The notes below the pieces were generated by a model. That model searched no databases and was not told the origin of the DNA. It was given only the letters and a program-made list of their open reading frames with translations. This document shows positions 45,762-60,318 of a DNA stretch of 64,000 nt, in pieces. A program made the position numbers and the translations under genes. The stretch is from Arenimonas soli (GTDB lineage Bacteria > Pseudomonadota > Gammaproteobacteria > Xanthomonadales > Xanthomonadaceae): NCBI RefSeq assembly GCF_014643775.1, contig NZ_BMKC01000001.1, positions 1,550,001 to 1,614,000 on the forward strand, given 5' to 3'. Each line of letters starts with the position of its first letter. Positions within the stretch are counted from its first letter, which is position 1.

Positions 45762-46778
45762 ATGCCCGCCCCGTCGCCGACGCTGGCCGAGCTCGCCGCG
45801 CGCTTCGCGCTGGGCCTGCGCGGCGACGGCGCCGTCCGGGTGCGCGGCGTGGCGACGCTGGCCAGGGCCGGCGAAGGCCAGCTGGCCTTCCTGGCCAACC
45901 CGCGCTACCGCCAGGACCTGGCGGGCACCCGCGCGGCGGCGGTGGTGCTGGCCGAGGCCGATGCCGCCGACTGCCCGGTGCCCTGCCTGGTCGCGGCATC
46001 ACCGTATGCGGCCTTCGCCCGCATCGCGGCCCTGTTCGAAACCGGTCCGGCCCCGGCGCCGGGCGTGCATGCCTCCGCCGTGGTTGCCGACGACGCCCGG
46101 GTCGATCCCGGCGCCCACGTCGGCCCCTTCACCAGCATCGGCGCGCGCTGCCAGGTTGGCGCCGGCGCCGTCATCGGCCCGGGCTGCGTCATCGGCGACG
46201 ACTGCGTGGTCGGCCCCGGCTGCGAGCTGCTGGCCCGGGTCACGCTGGTGACCCGGGTCCGGCTGGGCGCGCGGGTGCGGGTGCATCCCGGGGCCGTGAT
46301 CGGCGCCGAAGGCTTCGGCCTGGCGATGGAAGCCGGCCAGTGGCTGAAGGTGCCGCAGCTGGGCGGCGTGCAGATCGGCGACGACTGCGAGGTCGGCGCA
46401 AACAGCTGCATCGACCGAGGCGCCCTGGACGACACCGTGCTCGAACAGGACGTGCGCCTGGACAACCTGGTGCAGGTGGGCCACAACGTGCACATCGGGG
46501 CCCATACCGCCATGGCCGGCTGCGTGGCCGTGGCTGGTTCGGCCCGGATCGGCCGCTACTGCCTGGTCGGCGGCGGCGCCGGCATCGCCGGCCACCTGTC
46601 GGTCTGCGACCGGGTCACGATCACCGCCATGAGCCTGGTCACCGCCTCGATCACCGAGCCGGGCGAATACGCCTCGGCCATGGCCGCGCAGGAAGCCCGG
46701 CGTTTTCGCCGCAATGCCGCCCGGTTCCGGCAATTGGACGCGCTGGCGCGTAGAATGGGCGCCCCGCCCAAGGATTGA
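45762..46778 (+). CDS. lpxD: UDP-3-O-acyl-glucosamine N-acyltransferase
   Basis: LpxD adds the N-linked hydroxyacyl chain from acyl-ACP in the third step of lipid A synthesis. The 338-residue protein has a uridine-binding N-terminal domain (LAELAARF, then LAFLANPRYRQDL). A left-handed beta-helix from about 105 to 300 contains the catalytic histidine in VQVGHNVHIGAH. A C-terminal helix closes it. Start ATG 45762, 10 bases after bamA. Confidence 0.96.
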   Translation: MPAPSPTLAELAARFALGLRGDGAVRVRGVATLARAGEGQLAFLANPRYRQDLAGTRAAAVVLAEADAADCPVPCLVAASPYAAFARIAALFETGPAPAPGVHASAVVADDARVDPGAHVGPFTSIGARCQVGAGAVIGPGCVIGDDCVVGPGCELLARVTLVTRVRLGARVRVHPGAVIGAEGFGLAMEAGQWLKVPQLGGVQIGDDCEVGANSCIDRGALDDTVLEQDVRLDNLVQVGHNVHIGAHTAMAGCVAVAGSARIGRYCLVGGGAGIAGHLSVCDRVTITAMSLVTASITEPGEYASAMAAQEARRFRRNAARFRQLDALARRMGAPPKD

Positions 46779-46798
46779 ATCCGCCAAGGAACCCCAGG

Positions 46799-47263
46799 AT
46801 GAGCGAAGACGCCATCAAGCTGCCCGTGGATGTCGCCTGCATCCTGCACCTGCTGCCCCACCGTTACCCCTTCCTGCTGGTCGACCGGGTGGTCGAGCTG
46901 GAAGCGCACAAGCGCATCCGCGCCATCAAGAACGTCACCTTCAACGAACCCTACTTCCAGGGCCATTTCCCGGGCCGCCCGGTGATGCCCGGCGTGCTGG
47001 TGATCGAGGCCATGGCCCAGGCCGGCGGCCTGCTCACCCAGCTGTCTCTGCCGCGCGACGCGATCGGCGACGGCAAGCTGTTCTACCTGGTGAAGGTGGA
47101 CAACGCGCGCTTCAACCGCATGGTGGTGCCGGGCGACCAGCTCGACATCGAGGTGGTGCTCAAGCGCAATATCCGCAACATGGCGCTTTACGAGGGTTCC
47201 GCCCGCGTCGACGGCAAGGTGGTCGCCAGCGCGGAAATCCTGTGCGCCGAAGGCAAGGAATAG
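46799..47263 (+). CDS. fabZ: 3-hydroxyacyl-ACP dehydratase FabZ
   Basis: FabZ dehydrates beta-hydroxyacyl-ACP in fatty acid elongation and competes with LpxA/LpxD for the same hydroxyacyl-ACP. The 154-residue hot-dog protein has the catalytic His56 ([11 protein letters not shown]) and Glu70 ([11 protein letters not shown]). Start: ATG 46799; a TTG at 46775 is possible but overlaps lpxD. TAGAAT at 46751-46756 inside lpxD could be an internal promoter. Confidence 0.97.
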   Translation: MSEDAIKLPVDVACILHLLPHRYPFLLVDRVVELEAHKRIRAIKNVTFNEPYFQGHFPGRPVMPGVLVIEAMAQAGGLLTQLSLPRDAIGDGKLFYLVKVDNARFNRMVVPGDQLDIEVVLKRNIRNMALYEGSARVDGKVVASAEILCAEGKE

Positions 47264-47264
47264 C

Positions 47265-48035
47265 ATGATCCACCCGACTGCCCTGATCGACGCCACGGCG
47301 CGGATCGGCGAGCGGGTCGAGGTCGGCCCCTATGCGATCATCGGCGCCGAAGTGGAAATCGGCGACGGCTGCCGGATCGGCCCGCATGCCGTTATCGGCG
47401 GGCCCACCCGCATCGGCCGCGACAACGTCATCCACGCCCACGCCACGGTCGGCAACGACCCGCAGGACAAGAAGTTCGCCGGTGAACGCACCGAACTGGT
47501 GGTCGGCGACGGCAACACCATCTTCGAGTTCACCACCATCAGCCGCGGCACCGGCGACGGCGGCGCCGTCACCCGCATCGGCAGCCACAACTGGATCATG
47601 GCCTACGTGCACATCGCCCACGACTGCATCGTCGGCGACCACTGCATCCTGGCCAACAACGCCACCCTGGCCGGCCACGCCGAACTGGGCGACTGGGCGA
47701 TCCTGGGCGGCTTCGCGGGCATTCACCAGTTCTGCAAGATCGGTGCCCACGCCTTCATCGGCATGGGCAGCCTGGTCAACGCCGACGTACCGCCCTTCGT
47801 GATGGTCGCCGACAAATACGCCGCCCCGCGCGGCATCAATGCCGAAGGCCTCAAGCGCCGCGGCTTCGACGCCGACCGCATTTCGGCGATCAAGCGCGCC
47901 TACCGCGCGCTTTACCTTTCCGGCAAACCGCTGGCCGAAGTGCGCGGGCAACTGGCCGCCGGCGCCGCCGACTCGCAGGACGTGCAGCTGATGCTCGATT
48001 TCATCGAACACAGCGGGCGCGGCCTGCTGCGCTGA
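47265..48035 (+). CDS. lpxA: UDP-N-acetylglucosamine acyltransferase
   Basis: LpxA performs the first step of lipid A synthesis, O-acylating UDP-GlcNAc. The 256-residue trimeric beta-helix has the catalytic His119 in AYVHIAHDC (E. coli His125). Other conserved segments are [20 protein letters not shown] and [13 protein letters not shown], with a helical C-terminus. It starts one base after the fabZ stop. Chain-length rulers cannot be read safely from sequence. Confidence 0.97.
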   Translation: MIHPTALIDATARIGERVEVGPYAIIGAEVEIGDGCRIGPHAVIGGPTRIGRDNVIHAHATVGNDPQDKKFAGERTELVVGDGNTIFEFTTISRGTGDGGAVTRIGSHNWIMAYVHIAHDCIVGDHCILANNATLAGHAELGDWAILGGFAGIHQFCKIGAHAFIGMGSLVNADVPPFVMVADKYAAPRGINAEGLKRRGFDADRISAIKRAYRALYLSGKPLAEVRGQLAAGAADSQDVQLMLDFIEHSGRGLLR

Positions 48036-48042
48036 CGCCGGC

Positions 48043-49206
48043 ATGGGCGGCGACCAGCCGCGTCCGCTGCGTTTCGCCCTGGTCGCGGGCGAAGCCTCCG
48101 GCGACCTGCTCGGCGCCGGCCTGGTGCGCGAGCTGAAACAACGTTTCCCGGACGCGCAGTTCGCCGGCATCGGCGGGCCGCGCATGCTGGGCGAAGGTTT
48201 CGAGGCCTGGCATGAAAGCGGCGAACTGGCGGTGATGGGCCTGGCCGAAGTGATTCGCCACCTGCCCCGGCTGCTGCGCCTGCGCGCCGGGCTTCGCCGC
48301 CGCCTGCTGGACTGGAAGCCCGACGTCTTCGTCGGCATCGACGCGCCGGACTTCAACCTGGGCCTGGAACGCAAGCTCAAGCAAGCCGGCATTCGCACCG
48401 TGCACTACGTCAGCCCATCGGTCTGGGCCTGGCGCGAAGGCCGGGCCGCGAAGATCGGGCGCAGCGCCGACCGCGTGCTGTGCCTGTTTCCGATGGAACC
48501 GCCGATCTACCAGCGCCACGGCATAGATGCCCGCTTCGTCGGGCATCCGCTGGCCGAAGCCTTCGAGGCCGTGCCGGACCGCCAGGCCGCGCGCGAACGC
48601 CTGGGCCTGGCGCAGGACGTGCCCGTGCTGGCCGTGCTGCCCGGAAGCCGCCAGGGCGAGATCCAGCGCCTGTGGCCCACCTTCATCAACGCCGCGCGAC
48701 TGGTGACGCTGCAGATGCCCGGCCTGGCGGTGGCCGTGCCGGCCGCCGACCCGGCCTGCCGCGATGCGATCGAGCGCGGCCTGGCGAATTCGCAGCTGGC
48801 CAACGTGGCGCTTTACGACGGCCAGGCGCACGACGTGATGGTGGCCGCGGACGTCGTCTTGCTGGCCTCGGGCACCGCGGCGCTGGAAGCCATGCTGGCC
48901 AAGCGGCCGATGGTCGTGGGCTACCGCATTTCGGCGCTGACCTATCGCCTAGTGATGGCCCTGGGCCTGATGCGCGTCACCCGCTACAGCCTGCCCAATG
49001 TCCTGGCCAACGAACCGATCGTGCCCGAGCTGATGCAGCACGACTGCACGCCGGAAAACCTGGCCGAAGCGGTCATGTCCTGGTTCCGCGATGCCGACGC
49101 CCGGGCGACGCTGCTGCCGCGCTACGAACACATCCACGCCAAGCTGCGCGGCGACGCCGACGCCGCCGCGGCCGAAGCCGTGGCCGACCTGCTGGCCGGG
49201 CGATGA
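48043..49206 (+). CDS. lpxB: Lipid-A-disaccharide synthase
   Basis: LpxB is a GT19 glycosyltransferase that condenses UDP-diacylglucosamine with lipid X. The 387-residue protein has an N-terminal [17 protein letters not shown], then [19 protein letters not shown] and [14 protein letters not shown]. The C-terminal domain has [14 protein letters not shown] and [20 protein letters not shown]. It overlaps rnhB by four bases. Confidence 0.97.
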   Translation: MGGDQPRPLRFALVAGEASGDLLGAGLVRELKQRFPDAQFAGIGGPRMLGEGFEAWHESGELAVMGLAEVIRHLPRLLRLRAGLRRRLLDWKPDVFVGIDAPDFNLGLERKLKQAGIRTVHYVSPSVWAWREGRAAKIGRSADRVLCLFPMEPPIYQRHGIDARFVGHPLAEAFEAVPDRQAARERLGLAQDVPVLAVLPGSRQGEIQRLWPTFINAARLVTLQMPGLAVAVPAADPACRDAIERGLANSQLANVALYDGQAHDVMVAADVVLLASGTAALEAMLAKRPMVVGYRISALTYRLVMALGLMRVTRYSLPNVLANEPIVPELMQHDCTPENLAEAVMSWFRDADARATLLPRYEHIHAKLRGDADAAAAEAVADLLAGR

Positions 49207-49790
49207 ACCACGGCCTGGTCGCCGGCGTCGACGAAGCCGGTCGCGGCCCGCTCGCCGGACCTGTCGCCGTGGGCGCGGTCATCCTCGACCCGGCGCGCCC
49301 CATCGCCGGCCTGGGCGATTCGAAGGCCCTGTCGCAGGCCCGCCGCGAACACCTGGCCCCGCTGATCCAGGCCCAGGCCCTGGCCTGGCACGTGGAATGG
49401 GTGTGGCCCGCCGAAATCGACCGCCTGAACATCCTGCACGCCACCCTGGCCGGCATGTCCCGCGCCCTGCGCGCGCTCAGCCCCGGTCCGGCGCACGCCC
49501 TGATCGACGGCAACCGCCTGCCGCGCGACCTGCCCTGCCCGGCGCAGGCCCTGGTGAAGGGCGACGCCCGCGAGCCGGCGATCATGGCGGCCTCGATCCT
49601 GGCCAAGGTCGCACGCGACCACTTCATGCGTGAACTCGAGCACCGCCATCCCGGCTACGGCTTCGCCCTGCACAAGGGATATCCCACGCCCGAACATTTC
49701 CAGGCCCTGCGCGAACTGGGTCCCTGCGAACAGCACCGCCGCAGCTTCGCGCCGGTGCGCGCGCTGCTGGCGCCGACCCTGCTCGACTGA
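49203..49790 (+). CDS. rnhB: Ribonuclease HII
   Basis: RnhB cleaves RNA in RNA-DNA hybrids and single ribonucleotides in DNA. The 195-residue protein has the acidic active site Asp10-Glu11 ([16 protein letters not shown]), DSKALSQ and the later Asp in LIDGN, with [12 protein letters not shown] near the end. Start ATG 49203 overlaps lpxB (ATGA). In this genome two DUF1232-like genes separate it from dnaE. Confidence 0.96.
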   Translation: MNHGLVAGVDEAGRGPLAGPVAVGAVILDPARPIAGLGDSKALSQARREHLAPLIQAQALAWHVEWVWPAEIDRLNILHATLAGMSRALRALSPGPAHALIDGNRLPRDLPCPAQALVKGDAREPAIMAASILAKVARDHFMRELEHRHPGYGFALHKGYPTPEHFQALRELGPCEQHRRSFAPVRALLAPTLLD

Positions 49791-49921
49791 ACGAGCCGGC
49801 ACTGGACACCGGCGCCGCGCAGGCGTAGACCAAGACCTGCATCCCGGCGGATGCGGCGGCGTGCGGCCACCGCCGACCAGCCGCGCACCGCGCCCCCCAC
49901 CGGCCGGCAGCGAGGACTGCC

Positions 49922-50551
49922 ATGCGCCACCAACCTCCCCTCCCGGCAGGCACGCCCCTGCCCCTGCCCCGCCTTGCCCGCCACGAGGGCCCCGCCTTTG
50001 CCGGGCCGGTGCCGCTTGCCCCCCGGGCCATCGCGGAATTCAACGACCTGCTGCACGAACTGCACCCCGACGCGCCGCACGTGGACGCCGACGCCGTGGC
50101 CAGCGTCGCCCGCTGGCTGATGGACCTGCCGCCCGACCAGGGCGAGGCGCTGCTGCAGGCGCGCCTGGGCCGCCTGGCCGAACTCCAGGCCCTGGTGGCC
50201 GACCCCGACTGGGCGGTCGAGCCGGCCCTGGCCAGGCGCATCGGCCGCATGCTTGCCTACGTCGATCGCGTGCGCGACCTGATCCCGGACGACACGCCGC
50301 GCGTCGGTCGTCTCGACGACGCGCTGCTGGTCGAGCTGGCCTGGCCGATGGTCGCCGAGGAACTGGAGGACTATCGCGACTTCCAGCGCTTCCGCGAAGA
50401 ATCCGGCGACGCCTTCGGCGGCCATCCCACCCGCGACAACTGGCTGCAGTCGCGGCTCGAGGAAGGCGCGCTGTGGGAACAGCTCCACCGCGTGCGCCAC
50501 CAGCACTACGTCGACTACGGCCCGCTCGAAGGCGGCCTGCGCGTCGTCTGA
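49922..50551 (+). CDS. DUF1232-like protein, first of two paralogues
   Basis: The 209-residue protein has a Pro-rich N-terminus, a helical middle with LHPDAPHVDADAVASVARWL and a segment DLIPDDTPRVGRLDDALLV. That segment matches the DUF1232 (YkvA-like) pattern DLIPD..P..G.LDD. A C-terminal helical part with ELEDYRDFQRF follows. It is similar along its length to the next gene. Start ATG 49922. The two genes are inserted between rnhB and dnaE. Function unknown; DUF1232 proteins are thought to be membrane-associated or stress-related. Confidence 0.75.
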   Translation: MRHQPPLPAGTPLPLPRLARHEGPAFAGPVPLAPRAIAEFNDLLHELHPDAPHVDADAVASVARWLMDLPPDQGEALLQARLGRLAELQALVADPDWAVEPALARRIGRMLAYVDRVRDLIPDDTPRVGRLDDALLVELAWPMVAEELEDYRDFQRFREESGDAFGGHPTRDNWLQSRLEEGALWEQLHRVRHQHYVDYGPLEGGLRVV

Positions 50552-50709
50552 AACAGGGGACGAAGCTGTCGGCCGGCTGAATTGGGCCGAAGGTAACGCA
50601 CACTTCCGGAACGCGACGATGGCGATGCAACCGGGCAAGCTGGCGCGGCATCTGTGAAAGGCAGGTGCGCGGGGAATCGTCCCTGCGCCCCCTGCCCCGG
50701 GAGTCCGCC

Positions 50710-51333
50710 ATGTTGTCCACCTTCCACGATCCGCTCGCCCTTCGACTGCCGCCCGAGTCCCCCGACTCCCGCCGCCGCCACGTCGGTGACCTGGCGCTGG
50801 AGGAAACCGCCGTCGCACGCTTCAACGCGCTGCTGGCCCAGCTCGACCCGAACGCGCCGCGCGTGACCGCCGACCAGCTGGTCACGCTGGCCCGCTGGCT
50901 GCAGGAACAGCCGCGCGAACGCGCCGTCGCCATCCTGGCCGAACGCCTGCGCCGCGCCGAACACCTGCGGCGCATGCTCAACGACGGCGACTGGGAGCTC
51001 GACGCCGAGCTGCGCGAACGTTCGCGCCTGCTCATCAGCTACCTGCACGAGGTCAACGACCTGATCCCCGACGACCTGCCGCTGGTCGGCCACCTCGACG
51101 ACGCCCTGCTGGTGGAACTGGCCTGGCCGGCCTTCCGCGACCAGTCGCTTGATTACGGCGATTTCTGCGCCTTCCGCAAGCAGGAGCAGCCGCGCGGCAC
51201 CGCCGCCGAACGCCGTCTGGCCTGGGAAAGCACCCGCCTGGCCGAACTGGCCCTGCTGCAGCAGCGCCGGGACGTGCGCTCGCGCCCGTATGCCGGTGGC
51301 CAGCCCTTGCAGGCGCTGTTCCGGGTCTCCTGA
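50710..51333 (+). CDS. DUF1232-like protein, second of two paralogues
   Basis: The 207-residue protein shares the blocks FNALLAQLDPNAPRVTADQLVTLARWL, DLIPDDLPLVGHLDDALLVELAWP and DYGDFCAFRKQ with the previous gene, so the pair arose by duplication. The DUF1232 core is around 120-145. Its start is ATG 50710; a 158-base gap with an imperfect GC-rich hairpin (50659-50695) precedes it. It ends 58 bases before dnaE. Confidence 0.75.
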   Translation: MLSTFHDPLALRLPPESPDSRRRHVGDLALEETAVARFNALLAQLDPNAPRVTADQLVTLARWLQEQPRERAVAILAERLRRAEHLRRMLNDGDWELDAELRERSRLLISYLHEVNDLIPDDLPLVGHLDDALLVELAWPAFRDQSLDYGDFCAFRKQEQPRGTAAERRLAWESTRLAELALLQQRRDVRSRPYAGGQPLQALFRVS

Positions 51334-51391
51334 TCGGGGGCGGGCGGGCCCGCCCTCGGGGTAAACTGCCGGCTGGTCTTTGGCAGCCGGC

Positions 51392-54907
<3,516 letters not shown>

Positions 54908-54910
54908 CGG

Positions 54911-54939
54911 TTCTACCGCGGGCCTTTGCCCGGTAGAAT
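54911..54939 (+). promoter_or_regulatory. accA promoter -10 box within a palindrome
   Basis: TAGAAT at 54934-54939 is the likely -10 box, 32 bases before the accA ATG. It lies in the right arm of the palindrome TTCTACCG (54911-54918) / CGGTAGAA (54931-54938), which also contains GGGC/GCCC in the loop. The hairpin could terminate dnaE weakly or serve as an operator. Confidence 0.45.
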
Positions 54940-54971
54940 CGCGCTTCTGAGTATTTGCTCCAGGCAGCCGA

Positions 54972-55931
54972 ATGAACCCCAACTTCCTCGATTTCGAACA
55001 ACCCATCGCCGAACTGGAAGCCAAGATCCAGGAACTGCGCAAGGCCAGCACCGGCCCGGCGGTGAACATCGAGACCGAGGTCAACGGCCTGCAGGAAAAA
55101 CTGCGCGCGCGCACGGCCGAGATCTTCAAGTCGCTCACGCCCTGGCAGATCTCGCAGCTGGCCCGGCATCCGCAGCGGCCCTACACCAACGACTACATCG
55201 GCCTGATGTTCGAGGAATTCCACGAACTCGCCGGCGACCGCGCCTTCGCCGACGACGCCGCCATCGTCGGCGGCCTGGCCCGCATGGACGGCCGCGCGGT
55301 CATGGTCATCGGCCACCAGAAGGGCCGCGACACCAAGGCCAAGATCCGCCGCAACTTCGGCATGCCGCGCCCCGAGGGTTACCGCAAGGCGCTGCGCCTG
55401 ATGAAGATGGCCGAACGTTTCCGCCTGCCCCTGCTCACCTTCATCGACACCCCCGGTGCCTACCCGGGCGTGGGCGCGGAAGAGCGCGGCCAGTCCGAGG
55501 CCATCGCCCGCAACCTGCTGGAAATGGCCGAGCTCAAGATCCCGGTCATCTGCACCGTCATCGGCGAAGGCGGTTCCGGCGGCGCCCTGGCCATCGGCGT
55601 CGGCGACCGCACGCTGATGCTCGAGTACGGCACCTATTCGGTGATTTCCCCGGAAGGCTGCGCCTCGATCCTGTGGAAGTCGGCCGACAAGGCCCGCGAC
55701 GCCGCCGAGGCCCTGGGCCTGACCGCGGTGCGCCTGCTCGAACACGGCCTGATCGACAAGGTCGTGCCCGAACCCCTGGGCGGCGCCCACCGCGACCCGG
55801 CGGCGATGGCGGCCACGCTCAAGCAGCAGATCCAGCTGGAGCTGGCGGCGCTCGACCACCTGGAAACCCCCGCCCTGCTCGAACAACGCTACCAGCGCCT
55901 GCGCCGCTACGGCGCCTACGAGGCGGCCTGA
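54972..55931 (+). CDS. accA: Acetyl-CoA carboxylase carboxyltransferase alpha subunit
   Basis: AccA with AccD transfers the carboxyl group from carboxybiotin to acetyl-CoA, the committed step of fatty acid synthesis. The 319-residue crotonase-fold protein has [14 protein letters not shown] at the N-terminus. The acetyl-CoA site is in [19 protein letters not shown], with [32 protein letters not shown] and [14 protein letters not shown] following. Start ATG 54972. It is followed by tilS after 28 bases. Confidence 0.97.
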   Translation: MNPNFLDFEQPIAELEAKIQELRKASTGPAVNIETEVNGLQEKLRARTAEIFKSLTPWQISQLARHPQRPYTNDYIGLMFEEFHELAGDRAFADDAAIVGGLARMDGRAVMVIGHQKGRDTKAKIRRNFGMPRPEGYRKALRLMKMAERFRLPLLTFIDTPGAYPGVGAEERGQSEAIARNLLEMAELKIPVICTVIGEGGSGGALAIGVGDRTLMLEYGTYSVISPEGCASILWKSADKARDAAEALGLTAVRLLEHGLIDKVVPEPLGGAHRDPAAMAATLKQQIQLELAALDHLETPALLEQRYQRLRRYGAYEAA

Positions 55932-55959
55932 GCCCGGGGCCCGCGCGCCCCGCCCCGCC

Positions 55960-57261
55960 ATGGCCTTCGCCCTGCCCCCGGTTCCCCGCGACGGCCCGCT
56001 GCTGCTGGCCTGCAGCGGCGGCCTGGATTCCACCGTGCTGCTGCACCGCCTTGCCGGCGAACCGGCACTGCGCGCGCGCGGCCTGCGCGCGGTGCACGTG
56101 GACCACGGCCTGCATCCGCAGTCGGCGGCCTGGGCTGAAGCCTGCGCCGCGAACTGCCGGCAGCTGGGCATCGCGCTGCAGGTCCACCGGGTAAGCGTGG
56201 TCGAGACCGGCCAGGGCCTGGAAGCCGCCGCACGCGCGGCGCGGCACGCCGCCTTCGCGCAAACGCTTGCGCCCGGCGAAGGGCTGGTCACCGCCCACCA
56301 CCGCGACGACCAGGCCGAAACCGTGCTGCTGCGCCTGCTGCGCGGCGCCGGCGACGGCCTGGCGGCGATGCGGCCGCTGCGCCCGTTCGCGAATGGCTGG
56401 CTGTGGCGGCCGCTGCTGGACGTGCCGCGCGAGGCCCTGCAGGCCTATGCCCGCGAGCACGCCCTGCACTGGCTGGAAGACCCCTCGAACCAGTCCGACC
56501 GCCACGACCGCAATTTCCTGCGCCACCACGTGCTGCCGCGCCTGGCACAGCGCTGGCCGCAGGCCGGCCAGGCCCTGGCCCGCAGCGCGCATCTGCTGGC
56601 GCAACAGGCCGATCTGCTGGCCGGCGAGGACCAGCGCCGCCTGGCCCGGGTGCAGGGCCTGGACCCGGCCACGCTCAGCCTGCCGGCGCTGCTGGCCGAA
56701 GCGCCGCCCTGGCGCGCCCGGCTGCTGCGGGCCTGGGTCGCTGGCCTGGGCCTGCCGCCGCTGCCGGGCGACGCCCCCGCCACCATCGAGGCCGAACTGC
56801 TGGCGGCCCGGGACGATGCCGAGGCCTGTTTCGCCTGGTCGGGCGCCGTGGTCCGGCGCTGGCGCGACCTGCTGCACGCCGGCCCTGATAGGGCGCCCTT
56901 GGCGGGCGATTTCAGCGTTCGATGGTCCGGCCTCGAACCGCTGGCGCTGCCCACCGGCGACCTGCTTCGGCTCGAACCCGGCCTGGCCTTCGACACCCCG
57001 CTGCGCGTGCACGCACGCCAGGGCGGCGAACGCCTGCAACTGCCGGGCCGCGACCACCACACCACGCTCAAGCACGCCCTGCAGGACCTCGGCGTCCCGC
57101 CCTGGGAACGCGCCCGCCTGCCCCTGCTCAGCCACCCCGACGGCCGCCTGCTCGCCGCCGGCGATTTGCTTGTCGCCGGCGAATTCCAGCACTGGCTGGA
57201 CACCCAGGGAGGGCGGCTACGATGGGTCGTCGGCGTTGAACACCCCTGCGCGCCCCGTTGA
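55960..57261 (+). CDS. tilS: tRNA(Ile)-lysidine synthase
   Basis: TilS adds lysine to C34 of tRNA-Ile(CAU), changing its decoding from AUG to AUA. The 433-residue protein has the PP-loop SGGLDS at 19-24, [10 protein letters not shown] and [19 protein letters not shown]. The C-terminal half carries the TilS substrate-binding and C domains, including [10 protein letters not shown]. Essential in most bacteria. Located between accA and xseB, as in many gammaproteobacteria. Confidence 0.93.
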   Translation: MAFALPPVPRDGPLLLACSGGLDSTVLLHRLAGEPALRARGLRAVHVDHGLHPQSAAWAEACAANCRQLGIALQVHRVSVVETGQGLEAAARAARHAAFAQTLAPGEGLVTAHHRDDQAETVLLRLLRGAGDGLAAMRPLRPFANGWLWRPLLDVPREALQAYAREHALHWLEDPSNQSDRHDRNFLRHHVLPRLAQRWPQAGQALARSAHLLAQQADLLAGEDQRRLARVQGLDPATLSLPALLAEAPPWRARLLRAWVAGLGLPPLPGDAPATIEAELLAARDDAEACFAWSGAVVRRWRDLLHAGPDRAPLAGDFSVRWSGLEPLALPTGDLLRLEPGLAFDTPLRVHARQGGERLQLPGRDHHTTLKHALQDLGVPPWERARLPLLSHPDGRLLAAGDLLVAGEFQHWLDTQGGRLRWVVGVEHPCAPR

Positions 57262-57293
57262 CCACCCGCCGGCGAGCGCCCAAACTTCACGAC

Positions 57294-57540
57294 ATGGCCG
57301 CCAAGACCCCCGCACCGCCGCCGTCGCCCGTCGCGCAGTTCGAGACCTCGCTCGACGAGCTTGAACAACTGGTCCAGAAGATGGAAAAGGGCGACATGTC
57401 GCTCGACCAGTCGCTGGCCGCCTACGAACGTGGCGTCAGCCTCTACCGCCAGTGCCAGGGCGCGCTCGAACAGGCTGAACTTCGCGTGCGCCTGCTGACC
57501 GACCCGGCCGAACCCGACAGCGCCCAACCCTTCCAGCCCG

Positions 57541-57551
<11 letters not shown>
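57294..57551 (+). CDS. xseB: Exodeoxyribonuclease VII small subunit
   Basis: XseB is the small subunit of ExoVII, which degrades single-stranded DNA with XseA. The 85-residue helical protein has [20 protein letters not shown] and [19 protein letters not shown], followed by an acidic tail. Start ATG 57294; the frame continuing upstream is untranslated. It overlaps ispA by 11 bases. Confidence 0.95.
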
Positions 57552-58422
<871 letters not shown>

Positions 58423-58440
58423 CGCCGGCGCGCGGGCAAA

Positions 58441-58466
58441 AAAAAGCGGCCCGAAGGCCGCTTTTT
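58441..58466. terminator. Bidirectional terminator between ispA and the DUF4870 gene
   Basis: AAAAAGCGGCC (58441-58451) and GGCCGCTTTTT (58456-58466) form an 11-bp stem with a CGAA loop. The A/T tracts lie at both ends, so it can stop ispA on + and the convergent gene on -. Confidence 0.9.
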
Positions 58467-58485
58467 CTCCAGCGGGACGGCGCGA

Positions 58486-58836
58486 TCAGGAGATCAGGCG
58501 CAGGGTCACCGGGTAGCGGTAGTTTTCACCCTTGTTGGCGGCGACGCCGGCCAGGATCATCAGGACCAGCGAGGCGATCCAGACCAGCGGCATCAGCAGC
58601 GCGCCGATCAGCACGAAGCTCAGCACCACGCACACGATATAGGCCAGCAGCAGGGTGATCTGGAAGTTCAGCGCTTCCTTCGACTGGTCGGTAAGCCAGG
58701 CCTTCTCCGGCTTGTCCTTGTTGATGAGCCAGATGATCAGCGGGACGATGAAGCCCGCGATGATGCCCGAAAGGTGCGTGATCAGGGCGATGGTCCGGTC
58801 TTCCTGCGGTGCGGCGGTCTGGATGGTGTCGTTCAC
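58486..58836 (-). CDS. DUF4870 family membrane protein
   Basis: The 116-residue protein has a short polar N-terminus followed by RTIALITHLSGIIAGFIVPLIIWLI, a KDK loop and EALNFQITLLLAYIVCVVL. These are the DUF4870 (Tic20-like) features, with three to four helices. No transport function has been established for the bacterial members. The ATG at 58836 is preceded by GAAGGGGAG on the - strand. Convergent with ispA. Confidence 0.9.
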   Translation of the reverse strand: MNDTIQTAAPQEDRTIALITHLSGIIAGFIVPLIIWLINKDKPEKAWLTDQSKEALNFQITLLLAYIVCVVLSFVLIGALLMPLVWIASLVLMILAGVAANKGENYRYPVTLRLIS

Positions 58837-58912
58837 GAGGCTCCCCTTCTGTCGAAAACGCAGCGCCCGCGGCGCCGCAACCCGTTTACTGTCAAGGCAA
58901 GTGAAGGCAGTG

Positions 58913-60283
58913 TCAAGCCGCCGCGCCCGCCTCGCCGGCCACCATCATCCGGCCCACCAACAGCGAGCCCATGGCGATGTGCGAGCGCTTGTCGACGTCG
59001 GCGCCCACCGCTTCGATGGCCTGGTACATGGCCGGAAGCTGCCCGGCGATGGTGAGGCCATCGACCGGATGCACGATGTGGCCGTTTTCGACCCAGAATC
59101 CGTTGGCGCCGCGCGAGTAGTCGCCGGTCAGCAGGTTGGCGCCCTGCCCCATCATTTCCGTGACCACCAGGCCGGTCCCCATGCCGCGCACCATCTCGTG
59201 CAGGCCGGAGGCATTCGCGGCCACTTCAAGGTTGTGGGCGCCGCCGGCGTTGCCGGTGCTTTCAAGCCCGAGCCGGCGCGCCGAATAGCTCGACAGCAGG
59301 TAGCGCACCAGCACCCCGTCACGCACCAGGTCCGAATCCACGGTGGCCACGCCTTCGTGGTCGAAGTCCGAGGAACGATGGCCGCGCGGCAGGTGCGGCA
59401 GTTCGCGGATGTTGAACCAGCCGGGCAGGATCTTCCTGCCGGCGTGGTCCACGAGGAAGCTGGCCTTGCGGTAAAGCACGCCGCCGGACGCAGCCTGCAG
59501 CAGGTGCCCGACCAGGCTGCGCGCGACTTCCGGCGCGAACAGCACGGGGTATTCGCCGGTGCGGATCGGCTTCGGGTCCAGCCTGGCGACCGTGCGTTCG
59601 GCGGCCTTGCGGCCCACGTATTTGGGTGATTCCAGGTCGTCGGGCGAGACCGCGCTGGTGTACCAGTAATCGCGCTGCATGCCGTCGCCGCGGCCGGCGA
59701 TCATCGACACGCTGATCGACTGGCTGGTGCCGCGCTCGGCGCCCAGGAAACCGTGGCTGTTGGCGTACACCGAAACGCTGTCGCCGCTGTGCACCGAAGC
59801 ACCGTCGGAATTGCTGATGCGCGGGTCGGCGCCGCGGCCGGCGTCCTCGGCCTCGATCGCCAGTGCGATGGCGGTGTCGGCATCGATCGGCCAGGGGTGC
59901 CAGGAATCAAAATCGCGGGCCTGGGTGGCCATGCGCGCGGCGTCGGCCAGGCCGTTGCAGGGGTCGGGTTCGGTGTGGCGGGCGATGGCGCAGGCCTGTT
60001 CGACCGTGGCCGCCAGGCTGCCCGGCTGCAGGTCGGCGGTGCTGGCATTGCCCTTGCGCTGGCCGAAATAGACGGTGACGGCGACGCCGCGGTCGCGGTT
60101 GCGTTCCACCGTCTCGACCTCGCCCATGCGCACGTTCACCGATAGCCCGCTGTCGTCGTTGAGGATGACGTCGGCCTGGCTGGCGCCGCGGGCTGCGGCC
60201 AGGCGCAATACTTCTCGGGCGGCCTCGGAAAGGCGCGCCTGGCGCAGGGCGGAATCATCGGAAACTGCGGCCGGGTGGCTCAT
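58913..60283 (-). CDS. pmbA: Metalloprotease accessory subunit PmbA (TldE)
   Basis: PmbA (TldE) forms a heterodimer with TldD that trims leader peptides, for example microcin B17 and CcdA, in the cytoplasm. The 456-residue protein lacks the HExxH found in TldD, as expected. It has the signature ERNRDRGVAVTVYFGQRKGNAST, GRKAAERTVARLDPKPIRTGEYPVLF and GANGFWVENGHIVHPV. The ATG at 60283 was chosen over an in-frame upstream start. It is divergent from darP, the same neighbours as in E. coli. Confidence 0.95.
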   Translation of the reverse strand: MSHPAAVSDDSALRQARLSEAAREVLRLAAARGASQADVILNDDSGLSVNVRMGEVETVERNRDRGVAVTVYFGQRKGNASTADLQPGSLAATVEQACAIARHTEPDPCNGLADAARMATQARDFDSWHPWPIDADTAIALAIEAEDAGRGADPRISNSDGASVHSGDSVSVYANSHGFLGAERGTSQSISVSMIAGRGDGMQRDYWYTSAVSPDDLESPKYVGRKAAERTVARLDPKPIRTGEYPVLFAPEVARSLVGHLLQAASGGVLYRKASFLVDHAGRKILPGWFNIRELPHLPRGHRSSDFDHEGVATVDSDLVRDGVLVRYLLSSYSARRLGLESTGNAGGAHNLEVAANASGLHEMVRGMGTGLVVTEMMGQGANLLTGDYSRGANGFWVENGHIVHPVDGLTIAGQLPAMYQAIEAVGADVDKRSHIAMGSLLVGRMMVAGEAGAAA

Positions 60284-60318
60284 GGGCGTATCCTTTCGCC
60301 TTGGACGGATGGTGGACG

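Noticed and set aside
43172-45898. A 908-codon - strand frame across bamA
   Set aside because: Antisense shadow of BamA, strongly Val/Ala/Asp/Arg-biased and without signature motifs.
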